From Giesbergeria sp. (lineage in GTDB: Bacteria; Pseudomonadota; Gammaproteobacteria; Burkholderiales; Burkholderiaceae_C), in assembly GCA_017985015.1 (NCBI GenBank), contig JAGNYI010000001.1, positions 124,001 to 188,000 on the forward strand: DNA of 64,000 nt, in the 5' to 3' direction. Within the stretch, counting starts at the first letter, position 1, and every line of letters starts with the position of its first letter. This document shows, in pieces, positions 55,348 through 64,000 of this stretch. A program made the position numbers and the translations under genes. The notes beneath the pieces were generated by a model. It was given only the letters and a program-made list of their open reading frames with translations, had not been told where the DNA came from and ran no database searches.

Positions 55348-57036
55348 ATGCCGACAGAAATTGCCCCCGAGCTGCTTGCGCTGCAGCGCCTTTATGCCTG
55401 GGAAAAAGAGGCCCCGACGCGGGTGGCCCTGACCCAGCCCATGGGCGACGGCAGCGTGCGCGACTTCACCTGGAGCGAATTGGCCGGTGAAGTGCGGCGC
55501 ATGGCGGGGCACCTGCAATCCATCGGTATCCAGCCGGGCGACAAGGTGGCGATCCTGTCGAAAAACTGCGCCTGGTGGCTGATGAGCGATCTGGCGATCT
55601 GGATGGCAGGCGGCGTTTCGGTGCCGCTTTACCCTACGCTCGCACCCGACACCATTGCGCACATCCTCAAGCACAGCGAGGCGCGCGCCTGTTTCATCGG
55701 CAAGCTCGACGGCTGGGAGGCCATGGCACCCGGCGTGCCGGCAGACCTGCCTTGCATCAGCTACGCGCTCTCGCCGGATTCGGCGCGCAAGGCCTACCCG
55801 CTGTGGGACACGCTGTGCAAGGCAGCCAAGCCCATCACCGGCCAGCCGGTGCGGGGCGGTGAAGATCTGGCCACATTGATCTACACCTCGGGCACCACGG
55901 GCATGCCAAAGGGTGTGATGCACAACTTCAACAACTTTGCCTGGGCGCTCGATGCAGGTATCCGCCGCCTGCCCATGGGCAAGGACGACCGCATGCTGTC
56001 CTATCTGCCTTTGGCCCACGTGGTCGAGCGTGTGCTGGTGGAGCACGGCTGGCTGCGCACGGGCATGCACGTGTTCTTTGCCGATTCGCTCGACACCTTC
56101 ACCACCGACATGCAGCGCGCCCGGCCCACCATCTTCTTCTCGGTGCCGCGCCTGTGGGTCAAGTTCCAGCAAGCCATCCAGCACAAGATGCCCGAGCACA
56201 AGCTGCAGCGCCTGCTGGGCCTGCCCCTCATCGGGGGCCTGGTGCGGCGCAAGATTCAAAAGACGCTGGGCCTGGACCAGGCGCGCATCTGCGCCGGTGG
56301 CGCCGCGCCCATGCCGCTGGCGCTGCTGCAGTGGTACAGCAAGCTGGGCATTTCGATCAACGAGGGCTATGGCATGACGGAAAATCTCGCCGTCTCGCAC
56401 ATCACCGTGCCGGGCAAGAACCAGCAGGGCAGCGTTGGCCCGGCCTACGAGGGTGTGCAGGACCGCATTGATCCCGAAAGCGGCGAGATCCAGATGAAGA
56501 GTCCGGCGGTGATGCAGGGCTACTACAAGGCCCCCGAGCAGACGCGCGACGCGTTCACGGCGGACGGCTGGCTGCGCACCGGCGACAAGGGCCGCATCGA
56601 TTCTGACAAGTGCTTGCACATCACCGGCCGTGTGAAGGATTTGTTCAAGACGGGCAAGGGCAAATACGTGGCGCCCGCACCCATTGAAGACAAGCTGGGC
56701 GGGCACGAAGCCGTTGAGGCCTGCGTGGTGACCGGCGCCAATCTGGGCCAGCCGCTGGGCATTGTCATGCTCAACCTCGAGGCGGTCGCCGGCGCCCAGT
56801 CGGCCGAGGGCCGCAAGGCGCTGGAGCAATCGCTGACGCAGCACCTGGCCAAAGTCAACGCGACCCTGGATCCGCACGAGCAACTGCAATGCATTGTGGT
56901 CAGCACCACGCCCTGGACGGTGGAGAACGACATCATCACCCCCACCTTCAAGGTCAAGCGCAATCGCATTGAAGATCTGTATGCGGCGAAATTCAACGAG
57001 TGGGAAGAGTCGCGCAAGAAGGTGCTCTGGGCCTGA
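55348..57036 (+). CDS. long-chain acyl-CoA synthetase (AMP-binding, FAA1 type)
   Basis: 562 residues from M-P-T-E-I-A-P-E-L-L-A, with GTGGGAGACC upstream. AMP-binding motifs: LIYTSGTTGMPKGVMHN near residue 176, LAHVVERVLVE near 225, NEGYGMTENLAVSH near 348, DGWLRTGDKGRIDSD near 408 and KDLFKTGKGKYVAPAPIEDKL near 430. The form with ITGRVKDLFKTGKGKYV is typical of long-chain synthetases of the FAA1 branch, unlike the FadD-type enzyme at 41619. The extension to 55294 is not supported. It stands alone between the cox cluster and the RND pump. Confidence 0.9.
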   Translation: MPTEIAPELLALQRLYAWEKEAPTRVALTQPMGDGSVRDFTWSELAGEVRRMAGHLQSIGIQPGDKVAILSKNCAWWLMSDLAIWMAGGVSVPLYPTLAPDTIAHILKHSEARACFIGKLDGWEAMAPGVPADLPCISYALSPDSARKAYPLWDTLCKAAKPITGQPVRGGEDLATLIYTSGTTGMPKGVMHNFNNFAWALDAGIRRLPMGKDDRMLSYLPLAHVVERVLVEHGWLRTGMHVFFADSLDTFTTDMQRARPTIFFSVPRLWVKFQQAIQHKMPEHKLQRLLGLPLIGGLVRRKIQKTLGLDQARICAGGAAPMPLALLQWYSKLGISINEGYGMTENLAVSHITVPGKNQQGSVGPAYEGVQDRIDPESGEIQMKSPAVMQGYYKAPEQTRDAFTADGWLRTGDKGRIDSDKCLHITGRVKDLFKTGKGKYVAPAPIEDKLGGHEAVEACVVTGANLGQPLGIVMLNLEAVAGAQSAEGRKALEQSLTQHLAKVNATLDPHEQLQCIVVSTTPWTVENDIITPTFKVKRNRIEDLYAAKFNEWEESRKKVLWA

Positions 57037-57055
57037 ACCTCAAGTTCTGATTTCT

Positions 57056-57113
57056 GATTCAAATCGGCCTCCAGCGCTTATCCATAAAGCGTTGGAAGCT
57101 ATCGATTCATGAG
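57056..57113 (+). repeat. AGCGCTTAT-family repeat after the acyl-CoA synthetase gene (CR-8)
   Basis: It reads ATTCAAATCGGCCTCCAGCG, CTTATCCATAAAGCGTTGG, AAGCTATCGATTCAT. It lies between the synthetase stop and the mdtA-type gene. Confidence 0.85.
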
Positions 57114-57235
57114 TATTTGCCCCGTTTGTTGCGGACAAATGCCTTCGGCGCGAGGCACTGGCCCTGGTCGACGACGCGTAAAAGGCCGGTAAAGGCAGCC
57201 AGGGGGCCCCGCAAAGAAGCTGGGCGCTGGCTACC

Positions 57236-58717
57236 ATGGCAGGCCACTGCCCGCCTTTTGGCCTGACTGCCATGCTGCCTTCTTGTCGAATTTTCGCCCG
57301 TCCCCCATTCTTCATTTCTCGCCACAGTCCCCGCTTCGCTCATGGCCGAGTGCGCTGGGGGCTGTTGCTCGGCCTGTTCGTGCTGGCGGCGGCTCTTGGC
57401 GGCGGCGCTTGGTGGTGGAATAAGCAGCGCGGCAGCGATGGGGCTCCCACGGGCTCCCAGGCGAGCCAATCCGGCCGGGGCGCTCGAGGTGGCGGTTTCG
57501 CGGGGTCTGCCACACAGCCGGTGTCGGTGGGCGAGGTGCGTCGTGAAGACGTGCGCGTGCGCGTCAGCGCCATTGGCAGCATGGGTGCGCGCGCCACGGC
57601 GGTGGTGCGGGCAAAGGTGTCGGGCGAACTCACCGAGCTGCACTTCAAGGAAGGCGACGAGGTCAAGGCCGGTACGCTGCTGGCCCGCATCGACCCGCGC
57701 AGCTACCAGGCTGCGCTCGGCCAGGTGCAGGGTGCGCTCACCCGGGACGAGGCCTTGCTCGCCAACGCGCGCATGGACCTGGCGCGCTACCGCGAGCTGC
57801 AGCAGCAAAACTCCATTGCCAGCCAGCAGGTGGACACGCAGGCCGCCTTGGTGCGCCAACTCGAAGGCACTGCGGCCGCAGACCGTGCGGCGCGCGATGC
57901 GGCGCAGCTGCAGCTCTCATACACCCGCATCACGGCGCCCATTTCGGGGCGCCTTGGCCTGCGCCAGGCCGACCGGGGCAACGTGGTGGCCCCGGGGGAT
58001 GCGAGCGGTATCGTCACCATCACCCAGGTGCGGCCCATCGACGCCGTGTTTTCGGTGCCCGAAGGCCTGCTGCCGCAAATCACGCCGCGGCTGGCGAGCA
58101 AGACCCCGCTGCCCGTCGAGCTGTGGGACCGCGAGATGCGCCAGCGCCTGGGATCGGGCGTGGTCAGTGCGTTGGACAACGCCATCGACACCGCCACGGG
58201 CAGCATCCGTATCAAGGCGGCCTTTCCCAACGAGAACGGCGCGCTGTTTCCCAATCAGTTCGTCAATGTGAAGCTTGAACTCGATACCTTGAAAGACACG
58301 CTTACCGTACCGGCCACGGCCCTGCAAAATGGCCATGTGTACTTGGTGAAAGACGATGGCACCGTGGCCTGGACGGCGGTGCGCGCCGGCCCGCAGGACG
58401 GTGATCGACTGAGCGTGCAGGCAGATCTTCCCGTGGGGGCGAAGGTGGTGACCGATGGGCTGGACCGCCTGCGCGATGGCGCCAAGGTCAACGTCATCGC
58501 CCCCGTCGTACCGGGCGCGGCGCCGGTGGCCAAGGCGCGCCGATTTGACCCCTCGACGCTGCCGCCCGATGTGCGCGCCAAGCTGGCCACGATGTCGCCC
58601 GAAGAGCGCCGCGCCTTCATTGCCGCGCGCCGGGCCAAGGCTGCGGCCAGCAGTCCAGCCGAACCGGCCGCTGCTCCAGCCTCAGTCCCCGCACGCGCCT
58701 CGGCTGCTCGGCCGTGA
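57236..58717 (+). CDS. mdtA: RND efflux pump periplasmic adaptor (MdtA type)
   Basis: Up to 493 residues; ATG 57236 and ATG 57272 are both possible and neither has a good ribosome site. A membrane anchor lies near residues 40-60 ([17 protein letters not shown]). The adaptor domains follow: lipoyl halves around [22 protein letters not shown] near 123 and [22 protein letters not shown] near 225, a coiled-coil hairpin between them, and a beta-barrel region with [10 protein letters not shown]. The C-terminal 70 residues are Ala/Pro-rich and variable. It bridges the inner-membrane pump to an outer-membrane channel. mdtB follows after 37 bases. Confidence 0.88.
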   Translation: MAGHCPPFGLTAMLPSCRIFARPPFFISRHSPRFAHGRVRWGLLLGLFVLAAALGGGAWWWNKQRGSDGAPTGSQASQSGRGARGGGFAGSATQPVSVGEVRREDVRVRVSAIGSMGARATAVVRAKVSGELTELHFKEGDEVKAGTLLARIDPRSYQAALGQVQGALTRDEALLANARMDLARYRELQQQNSIASQQVDTQAALVRQLEGTAAADRAARDAAQLQLSYTRITAPISGRLGLRQADRGNVVAPGDASGIVTITQVRPIDAVFSVPEGLLPQITPRLASKTPLPVELWDREMRQRLGSGVVSALDNAIDTATGSIRIKAAFPNENGALFPNQFVNVKLELDTLKDTLTVPATALQNGHVYLVKDDGTVAWTAVRAGPQDGDRLSVQADLPVGAKVVTDGLDRLRDGAKVNVIAPVVPGAAPVAKARRFDPSTLPPDVRAKLATMSPEERRAFIAARRAKAAASSPAEPAAAPASVPARASAARP

Positions 58718-58754
58718 TCGCCTCGGCCGGTCTCTTAAGCCGAGTTCCCTGCGC

Positions 58755-61700
58755 ATGAACCTCTCGCGCCTTTTCATCCTGCGGCCGGTGGCAACGTCGC
58801 TGCTGATGGTGGCGCTGCTGCTGTCCGGCCTGCTGGCATTGCGCCTGCTGCCGGTCTCTGCCCTGCCTGAGGTGGATTACCCCACCATCCAGGTCACGAC
58901 GCTCTACCCGGGCGCCAGCCCGGATGTGATGACCGCTACGGTCACCGCGCCGCTGGAGCGCCAGTTCGGCCAGATGCAGGGCCTGACGCAGATGTCGTCC
59001 ACCAGCTCGGGCGGGGCCTCGGTCATTACCTTGCGGTTCTCGCTCGCTATCGCCATGGACGTGGCCGAACAGGAGGTGCAGGCGGCCATCAATGCCGGCA
59101 GCAACCTGCTGCCGAACGATTTGCCGATGCCGCCGCTCTACAGCAAGGTCAACCCGGCGGATGCGCCCATCATGACGCTGGCGATCACCTCACCTTCGCT
59201 GCCGGTGATCCGCGTCAATGATCTGGTGGAGAACCGGCTGGCACCGCGGCTTTCGCAGGTCTCCGGGGTGGGCCTGGTCGCGGTGGCGGGCGGGCGCCGG
59301 CCGGCCGTGCGCATACAGGTCAACCCGGCCACGCTGGCGGGCCTGGGTTTGAGCCTGGAGGACGTGCGCACCGCTATTGCCGCGGCCAACGTGCGCCAGG
59401 CCAAGGGCAGCTTTGACGGGCCGGATCGGGCCTCGAGCATCGACGCCAACGACCAGCTGCAATCGGCCGCCGAATACCGCAACCTGGTGCTGGCGTTTCG
59501 CGGTGGCGCACCGATTCGCCTGTCCGACATTGCCGAAACAGTAGACGACGCCGAGAACACGCGCCTGGCCGCCTGGGCCGGCACACCGGAGACGGGCAGC
59601 CGCGACGGCGTCATCCTCAACATCCAGCGCCAGCCCGGCGCCAACGTCATTGACACGGTGGACCGCATCCAGGCGCTGCTGCCGCAACTGCGCAGCAGCT
59701 TGCCGGCTTCGCTTGACGTGCAGGTGCTCTCCGACCGCACCGTCACCATCCGTGCTTCGGTGCGCGACATGCAGTACGAGCTGCTGCTGGCCATTGCGCT
59801 GGTGGTGGCCGTCATCTTCGTGTTTTTGCGCAGCGCCACCGCCACGCTGATCCCGGCCGTGGCGGTGCCGCTCTCGCTCATCGGCACGCTGGGCGTGATG
59901 TACCTGGCGGGCTTTTCCATCAACAACCTCACCTTGATGGCACTGACCATTTCCACCGGTTTCGTGGTCGACGACGCCATCGTGATGATCGAGAACATTG
60001 CCCGGCATCTGGAGGAGCCCGGTGCGGTCCCGCTCACGCCCCTGGAGGCCGCTCTGGAGGGCTCGCGCCAGATCGGTTTCACCATCATCTCGCTGACGAT
60101 TTCGCTGATCGCGGTGCTGATTCCGCTCTTGTTCATGGGCGACGTGGTGGGGCGCTTGTTCCATGAATTTGCGATCACCATGGCGGTGTCCATCGTGATC
60201 TCGGCTGGCGTGTCGCTCACGCTCACACCCATGCTCTGCGCGCGCCTGCTGCGCGCGCCCGAGCCGCAAAAGCACGGCCGGCTGTTTCACGCCACGGGGC
60301 GCTTTTTTGACCGCACCATCGCCGCCTATGGCCGCATGCTCGAAGTGGTGCTGAACCACAGCGTGTTGACCTGGGTGGTGTTTCTGGCCACGCTGGCGCT
60401 CACGGCGCTGCTCTATTTCTGGGTGCCCAAGGGATTTTTCCCGACACAGGACACGGGGCTTTTGCAAGCTACTACCGAGGCCGACCAATCCATCTCGTTT
60501 GCCGCCATGGCCGAGCGCCAGCAGGCTGTGGCCGAGCGCTTGCTGCAAGACCCGGCGGTGCAAGGCGTCTCCTCGTTCATCGGTGTGGATGGGCAGAACA
60601 CCACGCTCAACAGCGGCCGCATGCTGATCGACCTGCGCCCGCACAGCACGCGCGATGCGGCTCCCGTGGTGCAGCAGCGGCTGCTGGCGGCCGTGCAGGG
60701 CCTTCCCGGCATCCGGCTGTTCGTGCAGCCGGTGCAGGATTTGACGATTGAAGACCGCGTTGCGCGCACCCAGTACCAGTTGCTGCTGTCGTCGCCCGAC
60801 GCCGCGGCGCTGGAGGCTGCGACCCAGGCGATGCAGGAGCGGCTGCGCGCGCTGCCGGAGCTCTCGGACGTGGCCAGCGACTTGCAGGACCAGGGCTTGC
60901 AGGCCTACGTCGCGATCGACCGTGCGCAGGCCAGCCGGCTGGGCGTCACCGTGGCGGCGATCGATACCGCGCTCTACAACGCCTTCGGCCAGCGCTTGAT
61001 ATCCACCATCTTCACGCAGTCGAACCAGTACCGTGTGGTGCTGGAAGTGGCGCCGCGCTTTGCCATCGGACCTGAGGCGCTGGCCGGCATCTACGTGCCG
61101 ACGACGGGTGTGGCGGGCGGCGCGCCAGTGCCGCTCTCATCCGTGGCGCAGATCGAAGAGCGGCATACACCGCTGGCCGTCAACCATGTGGGTCAGTTGC
61201 CGGCCGCCACGCTGTCGTTCAACGCGGCGCCCGGCGTGGCGCTGGGCGATGCGGTTGCCCAGGTGCAGAAGGCGCTGGAGAAGGCCCGCGCCAGCGGCGC
61301 TGTTGGCGCAGCAGTCGACGCGAGCTTTCAAGGGGCGGCGCTGGCGTTCCAGGCGTCGCTGTCGAACACGCTGCTGCTGATCCTGGCGGCGGTGGTCACC
61401 ATGTACATCGTGCTCGGCGTGCTCTACGAGAGCATGGTGCACCCGGTGACGATTCTCTCGACCCTGCCCTCGGCCACGGTGGGGGCGCTGCTGGCGCTCA
61501 AGCTGGCGGGGGCCGAGCTCGACATCGTGGCCGTGATCGGCATCGTGCTGCTCATCGGGATCGTCAAGAAGAACGCCATCATGATGATCGACTTCGCGCT
61601 CGACGCGCAGCGCGAGCGGGGCTTGCCCGCCAGAGCCGCCATCGTGGAGGCCTGCCGGCTGCGCTTTCGCCCCATTCTGATGACGACGCTGGCGGCGCTG

Positions 61701-61877
61701 TTTGGTGCGCTGCCCCTGATGCTGGGCAGCGGCGTGGGCAGCGAGCTGCGCTTTCCGCTGGGGGTGACGGTGGTGGGCGGGTTGATCCTCAGCCAGTTGC
61801 TGACCTTGTTCACCACGCCAGTTATTTATCTGACCTTCGAAGCCTGGTCGCAGCGCTGGAGGGCGCGCCATGCGTAG
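58755..61877 (+). CDS. mdtB: RND efflux pump inner-membrane subunit (MdtB type)
   Basis: 1040 residues from [14 protein letters not shown], with the 12-helix RND layout and two large periplasmic loops. The proton-relay pair lies in [16 protein letters not shown] near residue 400. Other RND marks are [20 protein letters not shown] near 35, [11 protein letters not shown] near 565 and [21 protein letters not shown] near 930. In MdtABC-type pumps two different RND proteins form a heterotrimer. The partner gene follows after a 0.9-kb palindromic region. The reading frame upstream of 58755 is a shadow of mdtA. Confidence 0.93.
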   Translation: MNLSRLFILRPVATSLLMVALLLSGLLALRLLPVSALPEVDYPTIQVTTLYPGASPDVMTATVTAPLERQFGQMQGLTQMSSTSSGGASVITLRFSLAIAMDVAEQEVQAAINAGSNLLPNDLPMPPLYSKVNPADAPIMTLAITSPSLPVIRVNDLVENRLAPRLSQVSGVGLVAVAGGRRPAVRIQVNPATLAGLGLSLEDVRTAIAAANVRQAKGSFDGPDRASSIDANDQLQSAAEYRNLVLAFRGGAPIRLSDIAETVDDAENTRLAAWAGTPETGSRDGVILNIQRQPGANVIDTVDRIQALLPQLRSSLPASLDVQVLSDRTVTIRASVRDMQYELLLAIALVVAVIFVFLRSATATLIPAVAVPLSLIGTLGVMYLAGFSINNLTLMALTISTGFVVDDAIVMIENIARHLEEPGAVPLTPLEAALEGSRQIGFTIISLTISLIAVLIPLLFMGDVVGRLFHEFAITMAVSIVISAGVSLTLTPMLCARLLRAPEPQKHGRLFHATGRFFDRTIAAYGRMLEVVLNHSVLTWVVFLATLALTALLYFWVPKGFFPTQDTGLLQATTEADQSISFAAMAERQQAVAERLLQDPAVQGVSSFIGVDGQNTTLNSGRMLIDLRPHSTRDAAPVVQQRLLAAVQGLPGIRLFVQPVQDLTIEDRVARTQYQLLLSSPDAAALEAATQAMQERLRALPELSDVASDLQDQGLQAYVAIDRAQASRLGVTVAAIDTALYNAFGQRLISTIFTQSNQYRVVLEVAPRFAIGPEALAGIYVPTTGVAGGAPVPLSSVAQIEERHTPLAVNHVGQLPAATLSFNAAPGVALGDAVAQVQKALEKARASGAVGAAVDASFQGAALAFQASLSNTLLLILAAVVTMYIVLGVLYESMVHPVTILSTLPSATVGALLALKLAGAELDIVAVIGIVLLIGIVKKNAIMMIDFALDAQRERGLPARAAIVEACRLRFRPILMTTLAALFGALPLMLGSGVGSELRFPLGVTVVGGLILSQLLTLFTTPVIYLTFEAWSQRWRARHA

Positions 61878-61883
61878 CCGAAT

Positions 61884-62700
61884 AATTGGGGTCAGATTCC
61901 GATTGTTTGAGCTTCGACTCGGTGGGGTGGGGCGGGATTGGTATTTGGACTTCTTGCTTGGGCTGAGGGTGGAGGCCGGGGTATGCGCCCGGCGGCGCAG
62001 TAACTTTCTCTTGCTTCGCCAAGAGAAAGTCACCAAAGAGAAGGCGACCCTGCTGGCTGCGACCCCCGCGCGGAGCGCAGGGGCAACCTGCGGCGGAACA
62101 CTTGCGGGGTGCGCCGTGGAACTCGCTGCGCGCCTGCGGCGCTCCGCTCAAACAGCCACGGCGAGTCAGTTAACGATGCATGCGCGCACCAGCGCGCATG
62201 CCACCCCGCAAGTGCTCCGCCGCAGGCGCATCCAGAAGGGGTGGGGCAACCAAACAGCCACACGGGCCATCGCTGCGCTCGGCCTCACATCGCGGGCGCA
62301 AGCACCACGCGCTGCGCAAACGCGGCCGAGCGCAGCGATGGCCCGTGTGGCTGTTTTGGCTGTTGGGCTCCGCCCCTTCTGGATGCGCCTGGGGCGCGCA
62401 GGGTGCGGGGCGGCGGGTGTGCCGCAGGACACACCCGCTTCGTGGTCAAGCTTGCCGCAGCTGTTTGAGCGGAGCGCGATAGCGCGCAGTGAGTTCTGCG
62501 GCACGCCCCGCGCGCGAGCACCCCAGGTTGCCCGCAGCGAAGCGGAGGGACGCAGGAAGCAGGGTCGCCTTTCTTTTGGCATCTTTTCTTTGGCGACGCA
62601 AAGAAAAGATGCTCGCCCGCCGGGGCGAGACCCGGTCTCCGCCCTGAACCAAAGCAAAAAATTCCCAAGCAAACAATTGGAATCTGACCCCAATTGTTTG
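61884..62700. repeat. large nested palindrome (about 817 bp) with REP-like ends between mdtB and mdtC
   Basis: The ends are inverted REP-like motifs: TTGGGGTCAGATTCCGATTG (61886) and the reverse complement of CAATTGGAATCTGACCCCAA (ending 62694). Moving inward both arms carry matching stretches: small hairpins CTTTCTCTTG/CAAGAGAAAG on the left and TCTTTTCTTTG/CAAAGAAAAGA on the right, then AAGGCGACCCTGCT and GGGGCAACCT or their complements. The centre holds a long inverted repeat, GCGCATCCAGAAGGGG...GGGCCATCGCTGCGCTCGGCC (62227-62284) against its complement (about 62322-62395). No credible gene: open frames are mirror-image products of the palindrome. Confidence 0.7.
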
Positions 62701-62702
62701 AG

Positions 62703-62760
62703 GAAGCTATCAAAAATAATAGCTGCTAGTGCATACCCCATAAGCGCTAGAGCACAGAAA
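62703..62760 (-). repeat. AGCGCTTAT-family repeat before mdtC (CR-9)
   Basis: On the minus strand it reads TGCTCTAGCGCTTATGGGG, TATGCACTAGCAGCTATTA, TTTTTGATAGC. It lies between the large palindrome and the mdtC start. Confidence 0.8.
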
Positions 62761-62789
62761 CACCATAAATTTGGTGGGAGAGTGCAGCC

Positions 62790-64000
62790 ATGAGCCTCTC
62801 CACCCCCTTCATCCACCGCCCTGTCGCCACCCTGCTGCTCACCCTGGCCCTGGTCCTCTCCGGCGCAGTCGCCTACTTTTTGCTGCCCGTGGCGCCGCTG
62901 CCGCAGGTCGATTACCCCACCATTTCCGTGTCTGCGAGCCTGCCTGGCGCCAGCCCCGACACCATGGCCGCCACCGTGGCCACGCCGCTTGAGCGCGCGC
63001 TGGGCGCGATTGCCGGGGTGACGGAGATGACATCGCGCTCGTCCCAGGGCAGCACCCGCGTCACGCTGCAGTTTGACCTGGGCCGCACGGTCGATGGCGC
63101 GGCGCGGGATGTGCAGGCGGCCATCAACGCCTCGCGCACGTTGCTGCCCAGCGGTATGCCCAGCAACCCGAGTTACCGCAAGGTCAACCCGGCGGATTCG
63201 CCCATTCTGATTCTGGCGCTGACGTCCGCCACGCTCACACGCGGCCAGATGTACGACGCCGCCTCCACCGTGCTGGCGCAAAAGCTCTCGCAGGTCGAGG
63301 GCGTGGGCCAGGCCACTGTGAGCGGCGGTGCGCTGCCGGCTGTGCGCGTCGAGCTTGATCCGACACGACTGGCCGCCAACGGCATCTCGCTCGAGCAGGT
63401 GCGCAGCGCCATCACCAGTACCAACGGCCGTCGGCCATTGGGGGTCGTGGAGCGCGAAGACCATTATTGGCAAATCGGTGCCAACGACCAGGCCAGCGTG
63501 GCCGCCGACTACGCCCCGCTGGTGCTGCGCTGGAACGCCAACGGCAGCGCCGTGTTGCTGCGGGATGTGGCCGACGTCGTCAACAGCGTTCAGGACGTGC
63601 GCAATTACGGCGTGGCCAATGGCAAGCCGGCCATCCTGCTGCAGGTGTACAAGCAGCCGGGTGCGAACATCCTGGATGCGGTCGACCGCGTGCGGGCCTT
63701 GTTGCCGCAGCTCGAAGCCTCCATCCCGGCGGCGATCGACGTGCAGATCGTGTCTGACCGCACGCCCACGCTGCGCGCCTCGGTGCGCGAAGTGCAGCGT
63801 TCGCTGTTGCTCGCCGTGGCGCTCGTGGTCATGGTGGTGTTCCTGTTTCTGCGCAGTTTTCGCGCTGCGCTGGTGCCCAGCGTGGCCGTGCCGGCGTCGC
63901 TCATGGGCGCGTTTGGCGTGATGTACCTGGCGGGCTATACGCTGGACAACCTCTCGCTCATGGCGCTCACCATTGCCACGGGTTTTGTGGTGGACGACGC
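62790..64000 (+). CDS. mdtC: RND efflux pump inner-membrane subunit (MdtC type), 3' end cut by window edge
   Basis: The first 403 residues, from [14 protein letters not shown], with GTGGGAGAG upstream. The N-terminal helix and [21 protein letters not shown] at about 36-56 are RND hallmarks. [16 protein letters not shown] near 130 and the start of the proton-relay helix ([11 protein letters not shown]) at the window edge are present. It parallels mdtB closely and is its expected heterotrimer partner. The 912-bp gap from mdtB, filled by repeats, is unusual for this operon type, where the genes normally touch. Confidence 0.92.
   Translation, partial: MSLSTPFIHRPVATLLLTLALVLSGAVAYFLLPVAPLPQVDYPTISVSASLPGASPDTMAATVATPLERALGAIAGVTEMTSRSSQGSTRVTLQFDLGRTVDGAARDVQAAINASRTLLPSGMPSNPSYRKVNPADSPILILALTSATLTRGQMYDAASTVLAQKLSQVEGVGQATVSGGALPAVRVELDPTRLAANGISLEQVRSAITSTNGRRPLGVVEREDHYWQIGANDQASVAADYAPLVLRWNANGSAVLLRDVADVVNSVQDVRNYGVANGKPAILLQVYKQPGANILDAVDRVRALLPQLEASIPAAIDVQIVSDRTPTLRASVREVQRSLLLAVALVVMVVFLFLRSFRAALVPSVAVPASLMGAFGVMYLAGYTLDNLSLMALTIATGFVVDD

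Noticed and set aside
61884-62789. Open frames of 300-430 codons between mdtB and mdtC
   Set aside because: They are products of the large palindrome, appear on both strands with mirror-image residues, and match no family.

Overview
This is chromosomal DNA of a GC-rich betaproteobacterium, most likely a member of the Comamonadaceae (Burkholderiales; Acidovorax, Polaromonas or Rhodoferax type). Support comes from the mix of TRAP, tripartite tricarboxylate (Tct) and DMT transporters, DUF3422 and RpfE-type proteins, the xseB-ispA-dxs order, frequent 4-base ATGA gene overlaps, and several families of short intergenic palindromes. No tRNA, rRNA, CRISPR array, intact transposase or prophage gene was seen. 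Almost every gene looks intact and vertically inherited. The unusual content lies in the repeats and in the molybdenum region.

Layout. 1-4.6 kb: PHP-domain nuclease (cut by the window edge), UPF0114 membrane protein, and the coupled pair RpfE-type protein/recJ. 4.6-9.2 kb: lolC-lolD lipoprotein release system, TatD nuclease, deoxyinosine glycosylase, spermidine-synthase-like methyltransferase. 9.2-16.4 kb: GspE/PilB ATPase, tctBA permease without its binding protein, DUF3422 protein, a split thioesterase gene, DMT exporter. 16.4-24.7 kb: M48 protease with SH3 partner, SDR protein, a periplasmic binding protein overlapping a GGDEF-EAL protein, uppP-mipA. 24.9-31.5 kb: sulfurtransferase, DMT exporter, Rieske oxygenase, xseB-ispA-dxs. 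31.7-37 kb: two TRAP binding proteins converging on a dctQM pair.

37-55 kb is a molybdenum district. It holds a tungstate-binding-protein remnant, modABC with a likely ModE operator, a His-tailed DMT protein, an acyl-CoA ligase, a PAP2 phosphatase and modE. It then has a coxG-type gene, a short AcoR-like regulator, and a coxS-L-M-D-E-G-F cluster for a form II (AYRGAGR) molybdenum hydroxylase of unknown substrate. Uptake, sensing, enzyme and cofactor-maturation genes lie within 18 kb. 55-64 kb: a second acyl-CoA ligase and an mdtABC-type RND pump whose two inner-membrane genes are separated by a roughly 0.8-kb nested palindrome.

The strongest candidates for something undescribed are mobile or structured repeats. 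(1) A family of nested-hairpin elements (4571-4837, 14856-15118, 24686-24854, 43312-43484) shares a core in which stems change by compensatory substitutions while short unpaired motifs stay fixed. Two copies sit inside the first codons of lolC and of a thioesterase gene. (2) About eleven copies of a roughly 60-bp AGCGCTTAT...AGCTAT repeat lie at gene borders. Several are translated, including one inside an SDR protein and others forming gene ends. (3) A GC-rich repeat is translated as about 32 extra residues inside RecJ. All repeat statements come from reading the sequence by eye; no alignment or database search was possible.
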